From Simiduia litorea (GTDB taxonomy: Bacteria > Pseudomonadota > Gammaproteobacteria > Pseudomonadales > Cellvibrionaceae): a stretch of DNA of 64,000 nucleotides. Position 1 is the stretch's first letter; each line of letters begins with the position of its first letter. Positions 1 through 8,554 of this stretch are shown here, piece after piece. The notes below the pieces were generated by a model. The model had not been told where the DNA came from. It made no database searches and saw only the letters and a program-made list of their open reading frames with translations. The DNA lies in contig NZ_AP031497.1 in NCBI RefSeq assembly GCF_042853465.1, positions 3,410,001 to 3,474,000 on the forward strand. Reading direction: 5' to 3'. The position numbers and the translations under genes are program-made.

Positions 1-411
1 CTAGCGGAATTCATCCAAGGCGGGCATCAAGTGCAAGCGCTACTGAGTTATGTGGCGCTACTCGTGCAACAGCGTCAACCCTATGCCGGCAATAATTTTG
101 ATACGGAAAATATTCGCGCCCTGATGCAAGAACATATTCACGGCAAGCTCGATCTCGACACCTTGGCGCACGAAGCCAAACTCTCGAAATTTCATTTTTC
201 CAAAAAATTTAAAAAGGCCACCGGCGAATCGCCAATTAATTACTTCATTAGTATGAAGATGCAGCGCGCCTGTTATCTACTCGACAGCACGCCGCGTTCC
301 ATCAAACATATTGCCTCTGAGCTGGGCTACCCCGATACCTATTATTTTTCACGCCTGTTTAAAAAGAACATTGGCATGGCGCCGGAGACCTACCGCAAGG
401 CAAAACTGTAA
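1..411 (+). CDS. AraC-family transcriptional regulator, C-terminal part (5' partial)
   Basis: The reading frame is open to the first base of the window, so the N-terminal effector-binding part lies outside. What remains, about 136 residues, is the end of the linker and a complete AraC/XylS DNA-binding domain: a first helix-turn-helix around the LDTLAHEAKLSKFHFSKKFK stretch, then the second around IKHIASELGYPDTYYFSRLFKK, ending in the usual G-x-x-P-x-x-Y-R motif just before the stop. AraC-family proteins are mostly activators of nearby genes. The TonB receptor 150 bp downstream on the same strand is a possible target, but that is inference only. A GTG at 31 is in frame but upstream codons continue the domain, so it is not the true start. 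Confidence 0.9.
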   Translation, partial: LAEFIQGGHQVQALLSYVALLVQQRQPYAGNNFDTENIRALMQEHIHGKLDLDTLAHEAKLSKFHFSKKFKKATGESPINYFISMKMQRACYLLDSTPRSIKHIASELGYPDTYYFSRLFKKNIGMAPETYRKAKL

Positions 412-562
412 ACGGGTGGATTTACATTCGAAGCGCAAAATGGCGCGCGGCAATTAGTCGATAGTAGAGCTGTGCTAGTTCGCAAGAAAAATCAATCGCC
501 CCGAAATCTAAAAAACTTCAGGTATACTCGCCGGCAGCATTTTAGAACCGGAAAAATTACCC

Positions 563-2530
563 ATGCCACACGCCTGCCCTCGTCCCTCGCGTCGGATAAA
601 CAACCCACTGCTAATCTTAGTATCCCTCGCCTCAAGCCTCGCCTGCGCACCTACTGTGATGGCGCACGGCGATGACATAGAAGAGGTGATTGTTACCTCG
701 GTACGCAGCCACCGCACACTGGATGACACGCCGCTGCGCGTAGAAATTTTGGGTGAAGAAGAACTGCGCGAAAAATCCAACATGAAACCCGGTGACATTC
801 GCATGCTGTTGAATGAAAGCACCGGCATTCAAGTTCAGCAAACATCGGCCACCAGCTTAAACTCCAGCATTCGTATTCAAGGCCTCGATGGGCGCTACAC
901 CCAAATGCTGCGCGACGGGCTGCCCATCTATTCGGGCTTTTCCAGCAGCCTCAGCCTGTTGCAAATTACACCGCTCGACTTACAACAAGTGGAAGTGATC
1001 AAAGGCGCATCATCGACACTTTACGGTGGCGGCGCCATTGCGGGGCTGGTCAACTTAGTGTCAAAAACACCGGGGGAAACACCGGAAACCGAGATGATGC
1101 TAAACGCCACCTCAGCCGGTGGCCAGGACCTTTCAGTTTTTCATTCGCGCGAAGCCGGCCAGCACGGGGTAACGCTATTTGGTACCTACAACCGAAGCCG
1201 TGGTTTTGATCCCGCCGATAACGGTCTCACCGCCATCCCAGAATTCGAGCGCGTCACCTTCACGCCGCGCTGGTTTTACGCCTTATCCGATGCCACCAAG
1301 TTCGACCTAGGCGTTGGCCTGATCGACGAAAACCGCTTGGGGGGCAGCATCGATTATATAAAAGGCGATGCACCTAACGACTACTTTGAAGACAACGAGA
1401 GCCGCCGGACCTACCTGCGTGCTGGCTTGTCTCACGCCTTTGACGATGGCGTCGAAGTGATGCTGAAACACACCAACAGCCAATTTGAACGCCAGCTTAA
1501 AAGCCCCGGCTACCAATTTTCCGGCAGCCAAACTTCCACCTTTACCGAACTCAGCCTAGCCGACTATCCGGCCGAAGGCGGTTGGGTCATCGGCCTCAAT
1601 GCCACCACAGAAGCCTTCGATCAAGATCAGTCTGTAGACGGCTTCAACCACGACTACGCAGAACAAACCCTCGGCGCATTCGGACAATACACCCGAGACC
1701 TATCCTCGGCCGTCGTGCTCGAGGCGGGGCTGCGGGTAGACTCGCACACAGACTACGGCAACTTTGTATTACCACGTATATCGCTACTCTATTTGCCCAC
1801 GCACGATCTCACGGTGCGGTTCGGGGGTGGCTATGGCTACAAAACGCCGAGCCTGTTCGTTTCCGATGCCGAAGCTCTGCAATTTAAAAACCTCGTGCCC
1901 ATAGACCCAGACCAATTCGACGCCGAAACCTCAAAAGGCCTAAACCTCGATATCAACCACCGGCTCGATCTATCCGACAGCTGGTCACTCACCAGCAATC
2001 TAATGTTGTTCCACACTCAAATCGACAAGCCTTTAGAGATTATTGAACAAAACGGCTTATACAACTTCGACCAACAAAATTACGCCATCAACACGCGCGG
2101 CGCGGAAGCTAATTTTATCTTTGGCTTCGGCGAATTACGCTATTTCTTAGGCTACACCTATGTGGATGCCGAGCAGGAAACCGCTAACGGCAATGTAGAG
2201 CTGGCCTTAGTGTCACAACATCGGGTCAACCAGGTGTTGGTCTGGGAAAGAGAAGACAACTTTCGCATCGGCCTTGAAGCCTACTACTTCAGCCCACAAC
2301 GCCGAGACAATGACAGCCGCGGCGAAGGCTATTGGATTTTCGGCTTAATGACAGAAAAGCAACTGGCAGACTCAGTCACCGCCTTTTTAAATTTCGAGAA
2401 TTTCACCGACACGCGCCAAACCAAGTTTGAAAACATTAATTCAGGCGATTTAGTTAACCCGGTATTTCGCGATATTTATGCACCGCTGGATGGTTTTGTC
2501 ATTAATGGTGGGGTTAGGGTTAGCTGGTAA
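563..2530 (+). CDS. TonB-dependent outer-membrane receptor
   Basis: This 655-residue protein has the layout of a ligand-gated outer-membrane channel driven by TonB-ExbBD. A basic N-terminus and hydrophobic stretch (about residues 12-34, ending A-H-G) form a signal peptide. A TonB-box-like EEVIVTSVR segment follows near residue 40, then a plug domain with IRIQGLDGRYTQMLRDGLP and VEVIKGASSTLYGGGAIAGLVN. The rest is a beta-barrel ending in an aromatic residue (RVSW), the outer-membrane assembly signal. The plug resembles siderophore, haem or metal receptors (CirA/FepA-like), but the substrate cannot be read from sequence and no Fur box is visible upstream. A TATACT hexamer at 523-528 may be its -10 element. 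The ribosome binding site is weak (GGAAAA). Confidence 0.9.
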   Translation: MPHACPRPSRRINNPLLILVSLASSLACAPTVMAHGDDIEEVIVTSVRSHRTLDDTPLRVEILGEEELREKSNMKPGDIRMLLNESTGIQVQQTSATSLNSSIRIQGLDGRYTQMLRDGLPIYSGFSSSLSLLQITPLDLQQVEVIKGASSTLYGGGAIAGLVNLVSKTPGETPETEMMLNATSAGGQDLSVFHSREAGQHGVTLFGTYNRSRGFDPADNGLTAIPEFERVTFTPRWFYALSDATKFDLGVGLIDENRLGGSIDYIKGDAPNDYFEDNESRRTYLRAGLSHAFDDGVEVMLKHTNSQFERQLKSPGYQFSGSQTSTFTELSLADYPAEGGWVIGLNATTEAFDQDQSVDGFNHDYAEQTLGAFGQYTRDLSSAVVLEAGLRVDSHTDYGNFVLPRISLLYLPTHDLTVRFGGGYGYKTPSLFVSDAEALQFKNLVPIDPDQFDAETSKGLNLDINHRLDLSDSWSLTSNLMLFHTQIDKPLEIIEQNGLYNFDQQNYAINTRGAEANFIFGFGELRYFLGYTYVDAEQETANGNVELALVSQHRVNQVLVWEREDNFRIGLEAYYFSPQRRDNDSRGEGYWIFGLMTEKQLADSVTAFLNFENFTDTRQTKFENINSGDLVNPVFRDIYAPLDGFVINGGVRVSW

Positions 2531-2682
2531 AGACTCGGGTTTTATTGAATCCCGCCCATGTGCTAATAGCGGCTTGCGTTGATTAGCAAAAGTCTTCGCA
2601 AGGCTCGCTTCAAATAGCACACCGCGCGCCGTCAAACATATCGATGCTTTGCGCAATGCGCAGCTCTAGGTATAGGTAAAAG

Positions 2683-3417
2683 CTACGGATGCTCACTGCC
2701 ACTAAGAGCACTCTTAGCAGCCGCCAAATTAGCGACGCACGCATCTCTAACGGATTTAGATTTAAATAGAAATCCGTTAGTATTTTTTCCGAACAACGGG
2801 AATTTATCGACGCCGATATCTTTACTAATTTCACCATCCGCTATCATTTCCTGGCGATAATACTCGAAGATATTACCATCCAATTGAATGAAGTCGACTC
2901 TATGTCTAAACAGCATTCTCAATTGGGTTTTTTGATTATGCGTTTCCTTATACTGCTTGTTGTTTTGCGCCATTTCCGCATAAGCGCCGCCAATTTTTTC
3001 GATCGCTCCCTGCCATGACAAGAGTGAGTACTGAGAGATATCCTCAACTTTTGTGATATGGAGCCCCCGTGTAGACAGTGACATCAGGAAGTTCTCATAC
3101 GAATAGAGATCACCTGAATAGTAACCTTGAAGTCCCCGCTCGCTGATTAGCTTCTCATTCACGTCGGTGACAATATCAACCTGATCAGCCTCATAGGCAA
3201 AGATACGCCGTGCGTAGGGTAGTAATTTTGGCTGCAGCTCATAGCCCGAGGGTCTCAGGCAAGTATTCAACATATCTACCAGTATGCCGCCAGAGCCATC
3301 TTCGAGCACCCAAGGTGGCAAGGATGCACCAAAGGCAACCAAAATTTCTTTAGGCTGGCAAACCGCCGGATGAGACAACAGCAGCAATGCACTTAGATAT
3401 AATGACGATTTATTCAC
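2683..3417 (-). CDS. Periplasmic solute-binding-like protein (SBP family 3 type)
   Basis: A 244-residue protein with an N-terminal signal peptide (about residues 1-20, cleavage near VCQ) and the small two-lobed layout of amino-acid-type solute-binding proteins: the opening lobe contains SLPPWV and GGILVDMLNTCL, the usual start of the ligand cleft. No permease or ATPase gene is adjacent, which is common for the orphan proteins of this type seen in marine gammaproteobacteria, where the role is unclear. The start codon is GTG with a poor ribosome binding site. It converges on the TonB receptor gene with a 152-bp gap. The ligand is unknown. Confidence 0.65.
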   Translation of the reverse strand: MNKSSLYLSALLLLSHPAVCQPKEILVAFGASLPPWVLEDGSGGILVDMLNTCLRPSGYELQPKLLPYARRIFAYEADQVDIVTDVNEKLISERGLQGYYSGDLYSYENFLMSLSTRGLHITKVEDISQYSLLSWQGAIEKIGGAYAEMAQNNKQYKETHNQKTQLRMLFRHRVDFIQLDGNIFEYYRQEMIADGEISKDIGVDKFPLFGKNTNGFLFKSKSVRDACVANLAAAKSALSGSEHP

Positions 3418-3759
3418 GCAGACTCAGCCCAAACATAAAACTAGAAGAAAATCACAGTCGGTAACACAAGTACTAAACTCAGCAACTAGGTGACACAGCT
3501 ACTAACTATACTGACTATACTAACTAATAGACGCTTTCATTTATGCGGTGCACCGACGGCTAGGAAAATGCTCCATCCCTGCAATGTGACAAACCACAAT
3601 AAATTAACACGCTACTAAGAATAGAAGCCAATAACGAGTTGCGCTAGGCAGATATCGCTCAGCAGCCGCCACAATGGCCGATTCATTACTCCTCGACCAG
3701 CAGGAGAACATCTGAAAAAAATCTCTAGCCACTAATTTGTAGAGTTACTCAACGGTCCG
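3418..3759. other. Gene-free stretch, 342 bp
   Basis: AT-rich spacer between two minus-strand genes. It presumably holds the promoter of the solute-binding protein gene. I see short imperfect repeats of an ACTAACTATACT type around 3490-3530 but no convincing gene, hairpin terminator or RNA. Confidence 0.5.
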
Positions 3760-4233
3760 TCATGGTGTTAGCTGACGGATTGCTAACATTGCTTTTCCTA
3801 TCGAGTGGCCGTGCGTTTCAGACAAATATTCCAAGATATTTTCAAGACATTGCAGCTGACAAAGTGACAGCCAAGAATAGCGTGATTTCGCCAGCCCATT
3901 GCCCTCAGAAGCAAGCTCTAAGTCGTAGATAATTGCCTCTGTGAGCGTATCAAAGCGATGGGTGCACAAAACAGCCTTACGCAGAAGATTGGGCAATATC
4001 CACCCCATGCCAGCAACTGACAAATTAGCCAGCTCAGAATGCATATACCTCACCCCATCCATTGGAATTATGGGCTCGGGGTAATGACGCATGTGCTCCA
4101 CGATATACCTGCAAACACAATCTTCACCAGCTCGATTCGTGAGCATAAATGCTTCAGGTTTACTCTGAAATGGAAAAGCTTTCTCCACGTCCAGAAAAAT
4201 GTCTTCTCTAGTCTTGTAGCCTTGGTACACCAT
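3760..4233 (-). CDS. Hypothetical protein, 157 aa
   Basis: No family recognised with confidence. The protein is soluble (no signal peptide or membrane segment) and mixed helical. It begins with a short acidic/basic region (REDIFLDVEKAFP), has a central hydrophobic core with AGMGWILPNLLRKAVL, and a C-terminal helical region with QCLENILEYLSE. The overall pattern, an initial helix and AF segment followed by an 'all-or-most of the protein is a helical shell' core, is reminiscent of DUF6714-type proteins, but that is a weak impression. It starts 6 bp after the stop of the lipocalin gene, so the two are probably co-transcribed. Confidence 0.55.
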   Translation of the reverse strand: MVYQGYKTREDIFLDVEKAFPFQSKPEAFMLTNRAGEDCVCRYIVEHMRHYPEPIIPMDGVRYMHSELANLSVAGMGWILPNLLRKAVLCTHRFDTLTEAIIYDLELASEGNGLAKSRYSWLSLCQLQCLENILEYLSETHGHSIGKAMLAIRQLTP

Positions 4234-4239
4234 AGCGCG

Positions 4240-4755
4240 CTATGGGTGCTCAACATAAATAAGTTTATTCGTATCAAAACCACGCTCTGCCGACAGTTTC
4301 AGGAACTTTTCCATTACCTCTGACTTCACCGACGGTGTTCGCGACAACAACCAGAGATAATCGGTATTAGGCCCTGACACAAAGGCATAGCTATAGTCTT
4401 TATGGTCCAATTCAAAAATCACGTAAGAGCCGTAGAAAGGGCCGAAAAAAGACACTTTAAGATAGCCATCGGTTTCGCTATCAACAAAGTAAGCTTTTCC
4501 CTCGGCCTCCTTCCATTCGTTTTCAGCCGCCAAATATCCACGATTGAGCACCGAGACACCGCCATCTTCACGCAGACGGTATTCAGCCGTGACTTGGCTC
4601 ATTCCGCTTTCAAATGAATGATCAAGGCGTGCCACCTCATACCATTTGCCCAGATAATCATCCAGCTCAAACCCCGATACGGGCTTCACGGATTCTGGCA
4701 TGCCTAGGCAGCCACTCAACAAAACTGTGCAGATGGTCAGAAAAATTGTTTTCAT
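4240..4755 (-). CDS. blc: Outer-membrane lipoprotein lipocalin (Blc type)
   Basis: A 171-residue bacterial lipocalin. A short signal peptide ends in a lipobox LLSGC (Cys16), so the mature protein is a lipid-anchored lipoprotein. The first lipocalin motif is intact (DDYLGKWYEVARLDHSFE, with the G-x-W triad), followed by the TAEYRLREDGGVSVLNRGY strands and YLWLLSRTP near the C-terminus, all hallmarks of Blc. Such proteins bind fatty acids or lysophospholipids and are linked to envelope stress and membrane maintenance. Length is typical for the family. It precedes the unknown 157-residue gene by 6 bp. Bacterial lipocalins are sometimes found with the kind of lipid cluster that starts at 6681 here, but repeats and other genes separate them in this window. 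Confidence 0.9.
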   Translation of the reverse strand: MKTIFLTICTVLLSGCLGMPESVKPVSGFELDDYLGKWYEVARLDHSFESGMSQVTAEYRLREDGGVSVLNRGYLAAENEWKEAEGKAYFVDSETDGYLKVSFFGPFYGSYVIFELDHKDYSYAFVSGPNTDYLWLLSRTPSVKSEVMEKFLKLSAERGFDTNKLIYVEHP

Positions 4756-4854
4756 AAAGCATCCAAAAACCTAACACCTAACTCCTAAACAGGCGTCGAA
4801 AAATAAAAATATAGCAGCGATTTTTTTAATCACAGTCACTTGTTCAGTGATTCA

Positions 4855-5118
4855 CTAAATTGCACCAACAATAATCAGTATATTACGCACCGCAACTGCC
4901 AGCAGAGAACAGCCAATTATGCAACCCAGCGGCAGAAATACGTTATTGGATTTTCTAATTGTTTCTTCCATACCGTAACGTGCGACCAAAGCCTTACTTT
5001 TTGGGCTTGTTTGAAGATATGCAATAAGCTTACCCTCATCACGCATCAGTAGAACATTACGGATAACGAAATAAAGCCCGCCACAAAATGCAGCGGCAGC
5101 AAATATGTACAGCTCCAC
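4855..5118 (-). CDS. Small membrane protein, 87 aa
   Basis: No family recognised. The protein shows an N-terminal membrane segment (about residues 4-22), a charged middle (MRDEGKLIAYLQTSPKSKALVARYGMEETIRKSNN) and a second membrane segment (about 60-85). This gives a hairpin topology with a soluble loop of about 38 residues. Spacing to neighbours (about 100 bp each side) suggests its own transcript. It could be an accessory-region gene of limited distribution. Confidence 0.55.
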   Translation of the reverse strand: MELYIFAAAAFCGGLYFVIRNVLLMRDEGKLIAYLQTSPKSKALVARYGMEETIRKSNNVFLPLGCIIGCSLLAVAVRNILIIVGAI

Positions 5119-5225
5119 GCTTCATCCTAATAGTTGGTAATAGTCGATTTTCACTTAAACGCCAAAAGCAACGGACTAAAACCAGATCGAAGCGGCGGAT
5201 TTTAGGTCCGCTGTTTTATTTGTTG

Positions 5226-5882
5226 TTATAGCCACAAACTCTCCTTTCTTTGACGCACTACCCTAAATGATTTGAATGCTAACCTAGCCTTAAAGCAATT
5301 TACATTTATGTTATAGCCTGACAGGGAATCTGAAATCTCTTGTCTTGTAATATCGGACTCTGAACCAACAATAACTTCCTTTAATTTTAGCGAATCAGAG
5401 AAATCAAGAAAATACAGACCCTTTTCCTCAGTCTCTTTGTCTAGTGAAATAAAGCCTCTAACTTCATTCTCATAACTCCAATGCGAATACTTAGTAAACA
5501 AAAACCTTTTGGCGAAGGAAAACGTGATATTTCCAGGATTCTTCAGCCTTTCAGCATCAATCACCAGCCGCTTTCTTGAGTAATTAACTTCACCTAAATG
5601 GTGGTCAGGAATATCGAACCCAAAACACAGTCCTTGGTGTTTATCTGCATAATGACTCCATTGCACAGGATTGTGCCAACTCTTACTAAAGCAGATAAGG
5701 CCTCGTTTTTTTGTCAATTCTGTCTTCATTTTGTGAAATGCACTACGAATATCTTCATTAGAAAATTCCACACCAAACAGCTCAAATGGATCGTTGAGTT
5801 CATGCAGCCTAGCGATCTTTAATCTTCTTTTTTGAAGATCTTGAATTCCGTATTCTTTATTTACAAAGTGATAAACTCTCAT
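5226..5882 (-). CDS. DUF2971 family protein
   Basis: A 218-residue soluble protein matching the DUF2971 pattern: an N-terminal YHF segment, LHELNDPFELFG (the family's L-N-D-P-F-E motif, residues about 27-38), then GLICFSKSWHNPVQWSHYADKHQGLCFGF, the highly conserved C-F-S-x(4)-N-P-x-x-W-S-H-Y-A-x-x-H-x-G core, and YENEVRG further on. Some members are annotated as AbiGi-type abortive-infection proteins, but biochemical function of the family is not established. No obvious toxin or antitoxin partner is adjacent. A second, divergent member is at 34807-35715. Base composition is more AT-rich than the core genes, in keeping with an accessory origin. Confidence 0.8.
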   Translation of the reverse strand: MRVYHFVNKEYGIQDLQKRRLKIARLHELNDPFELFGVEFSNEDIRSAFHKMKTELTKKRGLICFSKSWHNPVQWSHYADKHQGLCFGFDIPDHHLGEVNYSRKRLVIDAERLKNPGNITFSFAKRFLFTKYSHWSYENEVRGFISLDKETEEKGLYFLDFSDSLKLKEVIVGSESDITRQEISDSLSGYNINVNCFKARLAFKSFRVVRQRKESLWL

Positions 5883-6107
5883 AGGCTATATCAATGTTAA
5901 TCAGCGAATTAGGTCCGCAATATATTACGGATTAAATCCATATATCCAGCCTGCCACTAACTTTCCAGACCGATTACAGTTAATAGTGCCAGCAAATTAT
6001 CACAAGGCAAAGCGTCTATCCGGCAAGGTGGTATTGAGGGCTAACACTAAGGTATTAAGACTGCCGCCAAATCTAAACTCGCGGATTCAAGCACCCAACT
6101 TTCGAGG

Positions 6108-6203
6108 AGCTTCACCCAGACACTTCACAAGCCACAGGGAAGTGGCGCGAGCGACTCATTGCGGGATAGCAATGCTGGAGCGGTGAAGTGGCAGGGTGAA
6201 GTT
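6108..6203. repeat. MITE-like element, copy 1, with terminal inverted repeats
   Basis: The left arm at 6108-6128 (AGCTTCACCCAGACACTTCAC) and the right arm at 6183-6203 are imperfect inverted repeats of about 21 bp around a 54-bp centre. The centre includes the small palindrome ATTGC-N6-GCAAT. No coding capacity. The layout is that of a miniature inverted-repeat or REP-type element. Confidence 0.65.
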
Positions 6204-6270
6204 CCCCACTCTGACTCCAACCACTCCACCGAACCCGCGGAATTAAGCACCTGACTGCTAGGAAAATTGA

Positions 6271-6390
6271 CCATCAGGTGTACCTACATCCTGCACACAC
6301 CTTCCTTGGGCGTCCTGCCCATCAGGTGTACCTACATCCTGTGCACACCTTCCTTGGGCGTCCTGCCCATCAGGTGTACCTACATCCTGT
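6271..6390. repeat. 48-bp tandem repeat, about 2.5 copies
   Basis: Units begin with CCATCAGGTGTACCTACATC at 6271, 6319 and 6367. The first two are complete and differ at only two or so positions; the third stops after about 24 bp. Each full unit contains a GGGCGTCCTGCCC palindrome. A 48-bp period keeps all frames open, which produces a spurious repeat-containing reading frame on the minus strand. A related single copy lies near 62490-62540. Confidence 0.85.
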
Positions 6391-6403
6391 AGGCAAGCCA
6401 TCA

Positions 6404-6509
6404 GGAAGTGGCGCGAGCGACTCATTGCAGGACAGCAATGCTGAAGCGGTGAAGTGGCTGGGTGAAGCTCCCTACTCCGACTCCAACAACCCCACCTAAC
6501 CCGTGGAAC
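6404..6509. repeat. MITE-like element, copy 2 (left arm replaced)
   Basis: Direct repeat of 6138-6242 with scattered substitutions. Its right arm at 6449-6469 is a better complement of the left arm of copy 1 (20 of 21 positions) than copy 1's own right arm. In place of the left arm sits the end of the 48-bp tandem array, as if one element had been interrupted or rearranged by the tandem repeat. Confidence 0.7.
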
Positions 6510-6511
6510 CG

Positions 6512-6551
6512 AACAACCCAACAACCCAACAACCCAACAACCCAACAACCA
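6512..6551. repeat. 8-bp microsatellite (AACAACCC), five copies
   Basis: Five consecutive AACAACCC units, the last one base off. Directly adjoins copy 2 of the MITE-like element. Likely polymorphic in length by replication slippage. Confidence 0.85.
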
Positions 6552-6680
6552 GAAAGAATAAGACAAACGGTCCAAATACAAACGGTGAGGGAAGGAAAAG
6601 AGCGAGGCGAATAAACCAGCGTAGCAGAGCGACTTAAAATGCGGCTTGCTACTAAATCACAAAACCAGCCGGATTGATAA

Positions 6681-7232
6681 TTACCAACCCATAAACCGAT
6701 CGATGGATTTTGAGTTTGACTCTAAGCGTTGCCAAAGGTGTAGAAAAGCCGGAAGGGCTAAAGCCCAGAAAAGGCCGAGGGCTATGGCCCAAGGTACGGG
6801 ATGGGGAATACTCACCTCAGTAAACTGCGCCCCAGCCCAATAAGATAAAGGGCCGAAGAGCGCGCCAAAAAACGCGGCGAGCATTTTATATTTTGCCAAC
6901 CAAAATAAGCTGTGCGGCAGCGTGGTGGCGAAGGCAAGCCAGAGCGGAATTAACCAATGGGGGAAAAATCTCGTGCCTTCGTAGAGCATTAGCCCCAGTG
7001 AAAACCACACAAGATCTGCCACAACGCCGATGCCTGCCACCAAGGCAACAAAGCCGAGTTCCAAATTTTTATGCGCGCTGATTAGCGCAATATGAAAAAA
7101 ACAATACAACACGATGAAAAGCCAAGCAGTGGCATCGTGATATAAAATAATGCCCCACCAAACGCACTGAAACAGCAGTGCATTTAACAGCAGGGCAATA
7201 TTGGGGCTTAGCCTAAGCAGTGCGTTAGCCAA
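6681..7232 (-). CDS. DUF2878 family membrane protein
   Basis: A 183-residue integral membrane protein with five or six hydrophobic segments and conserved aromatic/charged spots typical of DUF2878 (WWGIILY, ADLVWFSLG, PLWLAFATTLPHSLFWL). The start is TTG at 7232, inside the end of the cyclopropane-synthase gene (8-bp overlap); an in-frame TAG three codons upstream excludes an earlier start. This is the last gene of the ChrR-linked lipid operon. DUF2878 proteins recur in such clusters, but no activity is established. A role in handling the modified lipid or its precursor in the inner membrane is inference. Confidence 0.8.
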   Translation of the reverse strand: MANALLRLSPNIALLLNALLFQCVWWGIILYHDATAWLFIVLYCFFHIALISAHKNLELGFVALVAGIGVVADLVWFSLGLMLYEGTRFFPHWLIPLWLAFATTLPHSLFWLAKYKMLAAFFGALFGPLSYWAGAQFTEVSIPHPVPWAIALGLFWALALPAFLHLWQRLESNSKSIDRFMGW

Positions 7233-8544
7233 GAGCCACTAGCGCCGGTAGTTGTTGCGCTCTGGGTTTGGCCATCAACAATTGTGACGTACCAATGGCG
7301 CGCTCGCGAAAGCCGCCTTCGCAATAGCAGAGATAGAAATCCCACATGCGAATAAAGGTTTCATCAAATCCACAGGCGCGTACTTTGTCGATAGTAGCCC
7401 AAAAGCGCTCGCGCCAATCAGCCAGAGTGCGGGCGTAGTGCTCGCCAATTTCATCCAAGCCCACCAACTGCATATCAGTGTATTCACGCAGGCAATTGCC
7501 AATCACACTCACAGACGGCAAAGCACCGCCGGGGAAAATGTAGCGCTGAATAAAATCCACGTTACTCTTCGCAAAGTTAAAGCGTTGATCGGCAATGGTA
7601 ATGGCTTGAATCAGCATTAAGCCGTCATCTTTCAGCAGATTGGAACAGGTGGCAAAATATTGCGGATAGAATTTATGACCCACCGCTTCAATCATTTCGA
7701 TAGATACGAGCTTATCGTAACGGCCAGTGAGATCGCGATAGTCTTCCAGTAACAGGGTGATCTTATCCTGCAACCCTTCGCGCTCTACCCAAGCACATGC
7801 GTAATCGTATTGTTGCTGTGAAATGGTTGTGGTGGTTACTCGGCAGCCGTAGTGTTTGGCGGCGTGAATAGCCATACCGCCCCAGCCGGTACCAATTTCC
7901 AATAGATGGTCTGTTGACTGCAGGTTTAAGCGCTTACAAATTCTATCTAACTTGGCCTCGGCGGCTTGCTCCAAGGTGGCACTTGGGCTTTCATACACGG
8001 CGGCCGAGTACATCATAGTTTTATCGAGAAACAGCGAGAAAAAATCGTTGCCTAAATCATAGTGGGCGGCAATATTTTTCTTCGAACCTATTTTGGTATT
8101 GCTTCGTAAGCTGTGATAGAGCTTTAACGCCCAACCTTTGATGGCGCTCCAGCTTGAATCCATGTCGTTAGTGAGCGCAATGTTGATGCTCATTAAGCGT
8201 ACAACATCCACTAAGTTGTTCGAGCTCCACTCGCCGCGCATGTAAGACTCACCGGCACCGATGGTGCCACCGGTGATGACCGCGCTATAAAATCCGGCAT
8301 CGTGCACTGCAATTTTGGCTTTCACGCCTTGGCTGGTGGTTTCGCCAAAATGAAATACTTCGCCAGCCTCGTGTAACTCTACGCTGCCATGGCGTAGGTT
8401 TTTCAACAATCTAAACAATAGATTCCTAAACATGCGGCTTGGTTTAGAAGCCGCTAACTGATCAGCCACAGCTGTGGATGCATCATTGATAAAATTATCC
8501 CTAAGATCTGACTGAGTTACACCGCTGGCTTGGGGTGGCGTCAT
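7225..8544 (-). CDS. cfa: Cyclopropane-fatty-acyl-phospholipid synthase family methyltransferase
   Basis: S-adenosylmethionine-dependent enzyme that adds a methylene or methyl group to the double bond of unsaturated acyl chains in membrane phospholipids. The C-terminal catalytic domain carries the SAM-binding LLEIGTGWGGMAIHAA motif, preceded by IAAHYDLGNDFFSLFLDKTMMYS and followed by LVSIEMIEAVGHKFYPQYF, all CFA-synthase hallmarks; the N-terminal lipid-binding domain is also present (439 residues, normal length). I place the start at ATG 8544, which has a GAGG ribosome binding site; an earlier in-frame ATG at 8577 lacks one and would overlap the previous gene. In ChrR-controlled clusters such enzymes respond to singlet oxygen. 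Whether the product is a cyclopropane, a methylated or a furan fatty acid cannot be told from sequence. Confidence 0.9.
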   Translation of the reverse strand: MTPPQASGVTQSDLRDNFINDASTAVADQLAASKPSRMFRNLLFRLLKNLRHGSVELHEAGEVFHFGETTSQGVKAKIAVHDAGFYSAVITGGTIGAGESYMRGEWSSNNLVDVVRLMSINIALTNDMDSSWSAIKGWALKLYHSLRSNTKIGSKKNIAAHYDLGNDFFSLFLDKTMMYSAAVYESPSATLEQAAEAKLDRICKRLNLQSTDHLLEIGTGWGGMAIHAAKHYGCRVTTTTISQQQYDYACAWVEREGLQDKITLLLEDYRDLTGRYDKLVSIEMIEAVGHKFYPQYFATCSNLLKDDGLMLIQAITIADQRFNFAKSNVDFIQRYIFPGGALPSVSVIGNCLREYTDMQLVGLDEIGEHYARTLADWRERFWATIDKVRACGFDETFIRMWDFYLCYCEGGFRERAIGTSQLLMAKPRAQQLPALVALG

Positions 8545-8554
8545 GGAACTGTCC

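Larger units (their letters stand above)
5883..6680. other. Gene-free repeat region, about 800 bp
   Basis: No credible gene. After an AT-rich leader (5883-6080) the stretch is almost entirely repeats: an inverted-repeat element, a near-copy of part of it, a 48-bp tandem repeat between them and an 8-bp microsatellite. Individual elements are listed separately. The region marks the junction between the accessory patch to the left and the lipid operon to the right. Confidence 0.8.

Noticed and set aside
5986..6186. 66-residue plus-strand frame in the repeat region
   Set aside because: Covers the MITE-like element; no ribosome binding site and no conserved-looking composition.
6271..6390. Possible CRISPR array (short regular repeats)
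   Set aside because: Units abut directly with no unique spacers, only 2.5 copies, and no cas genes are in the window. The same applies to the 14-bp repeat at 32909.
6258..6581. Minus-strand frame with 16-residue repeats (QDVGTPDGQDAQGRC)
   Set aside because: The protein repeat is the translation of the 48-bp non-coding tandem array, whose length is a multiple of three. It has no ribosome binding site and runs into the microsatellite and MITE-like element. A related non-coding copy sits at 62490.
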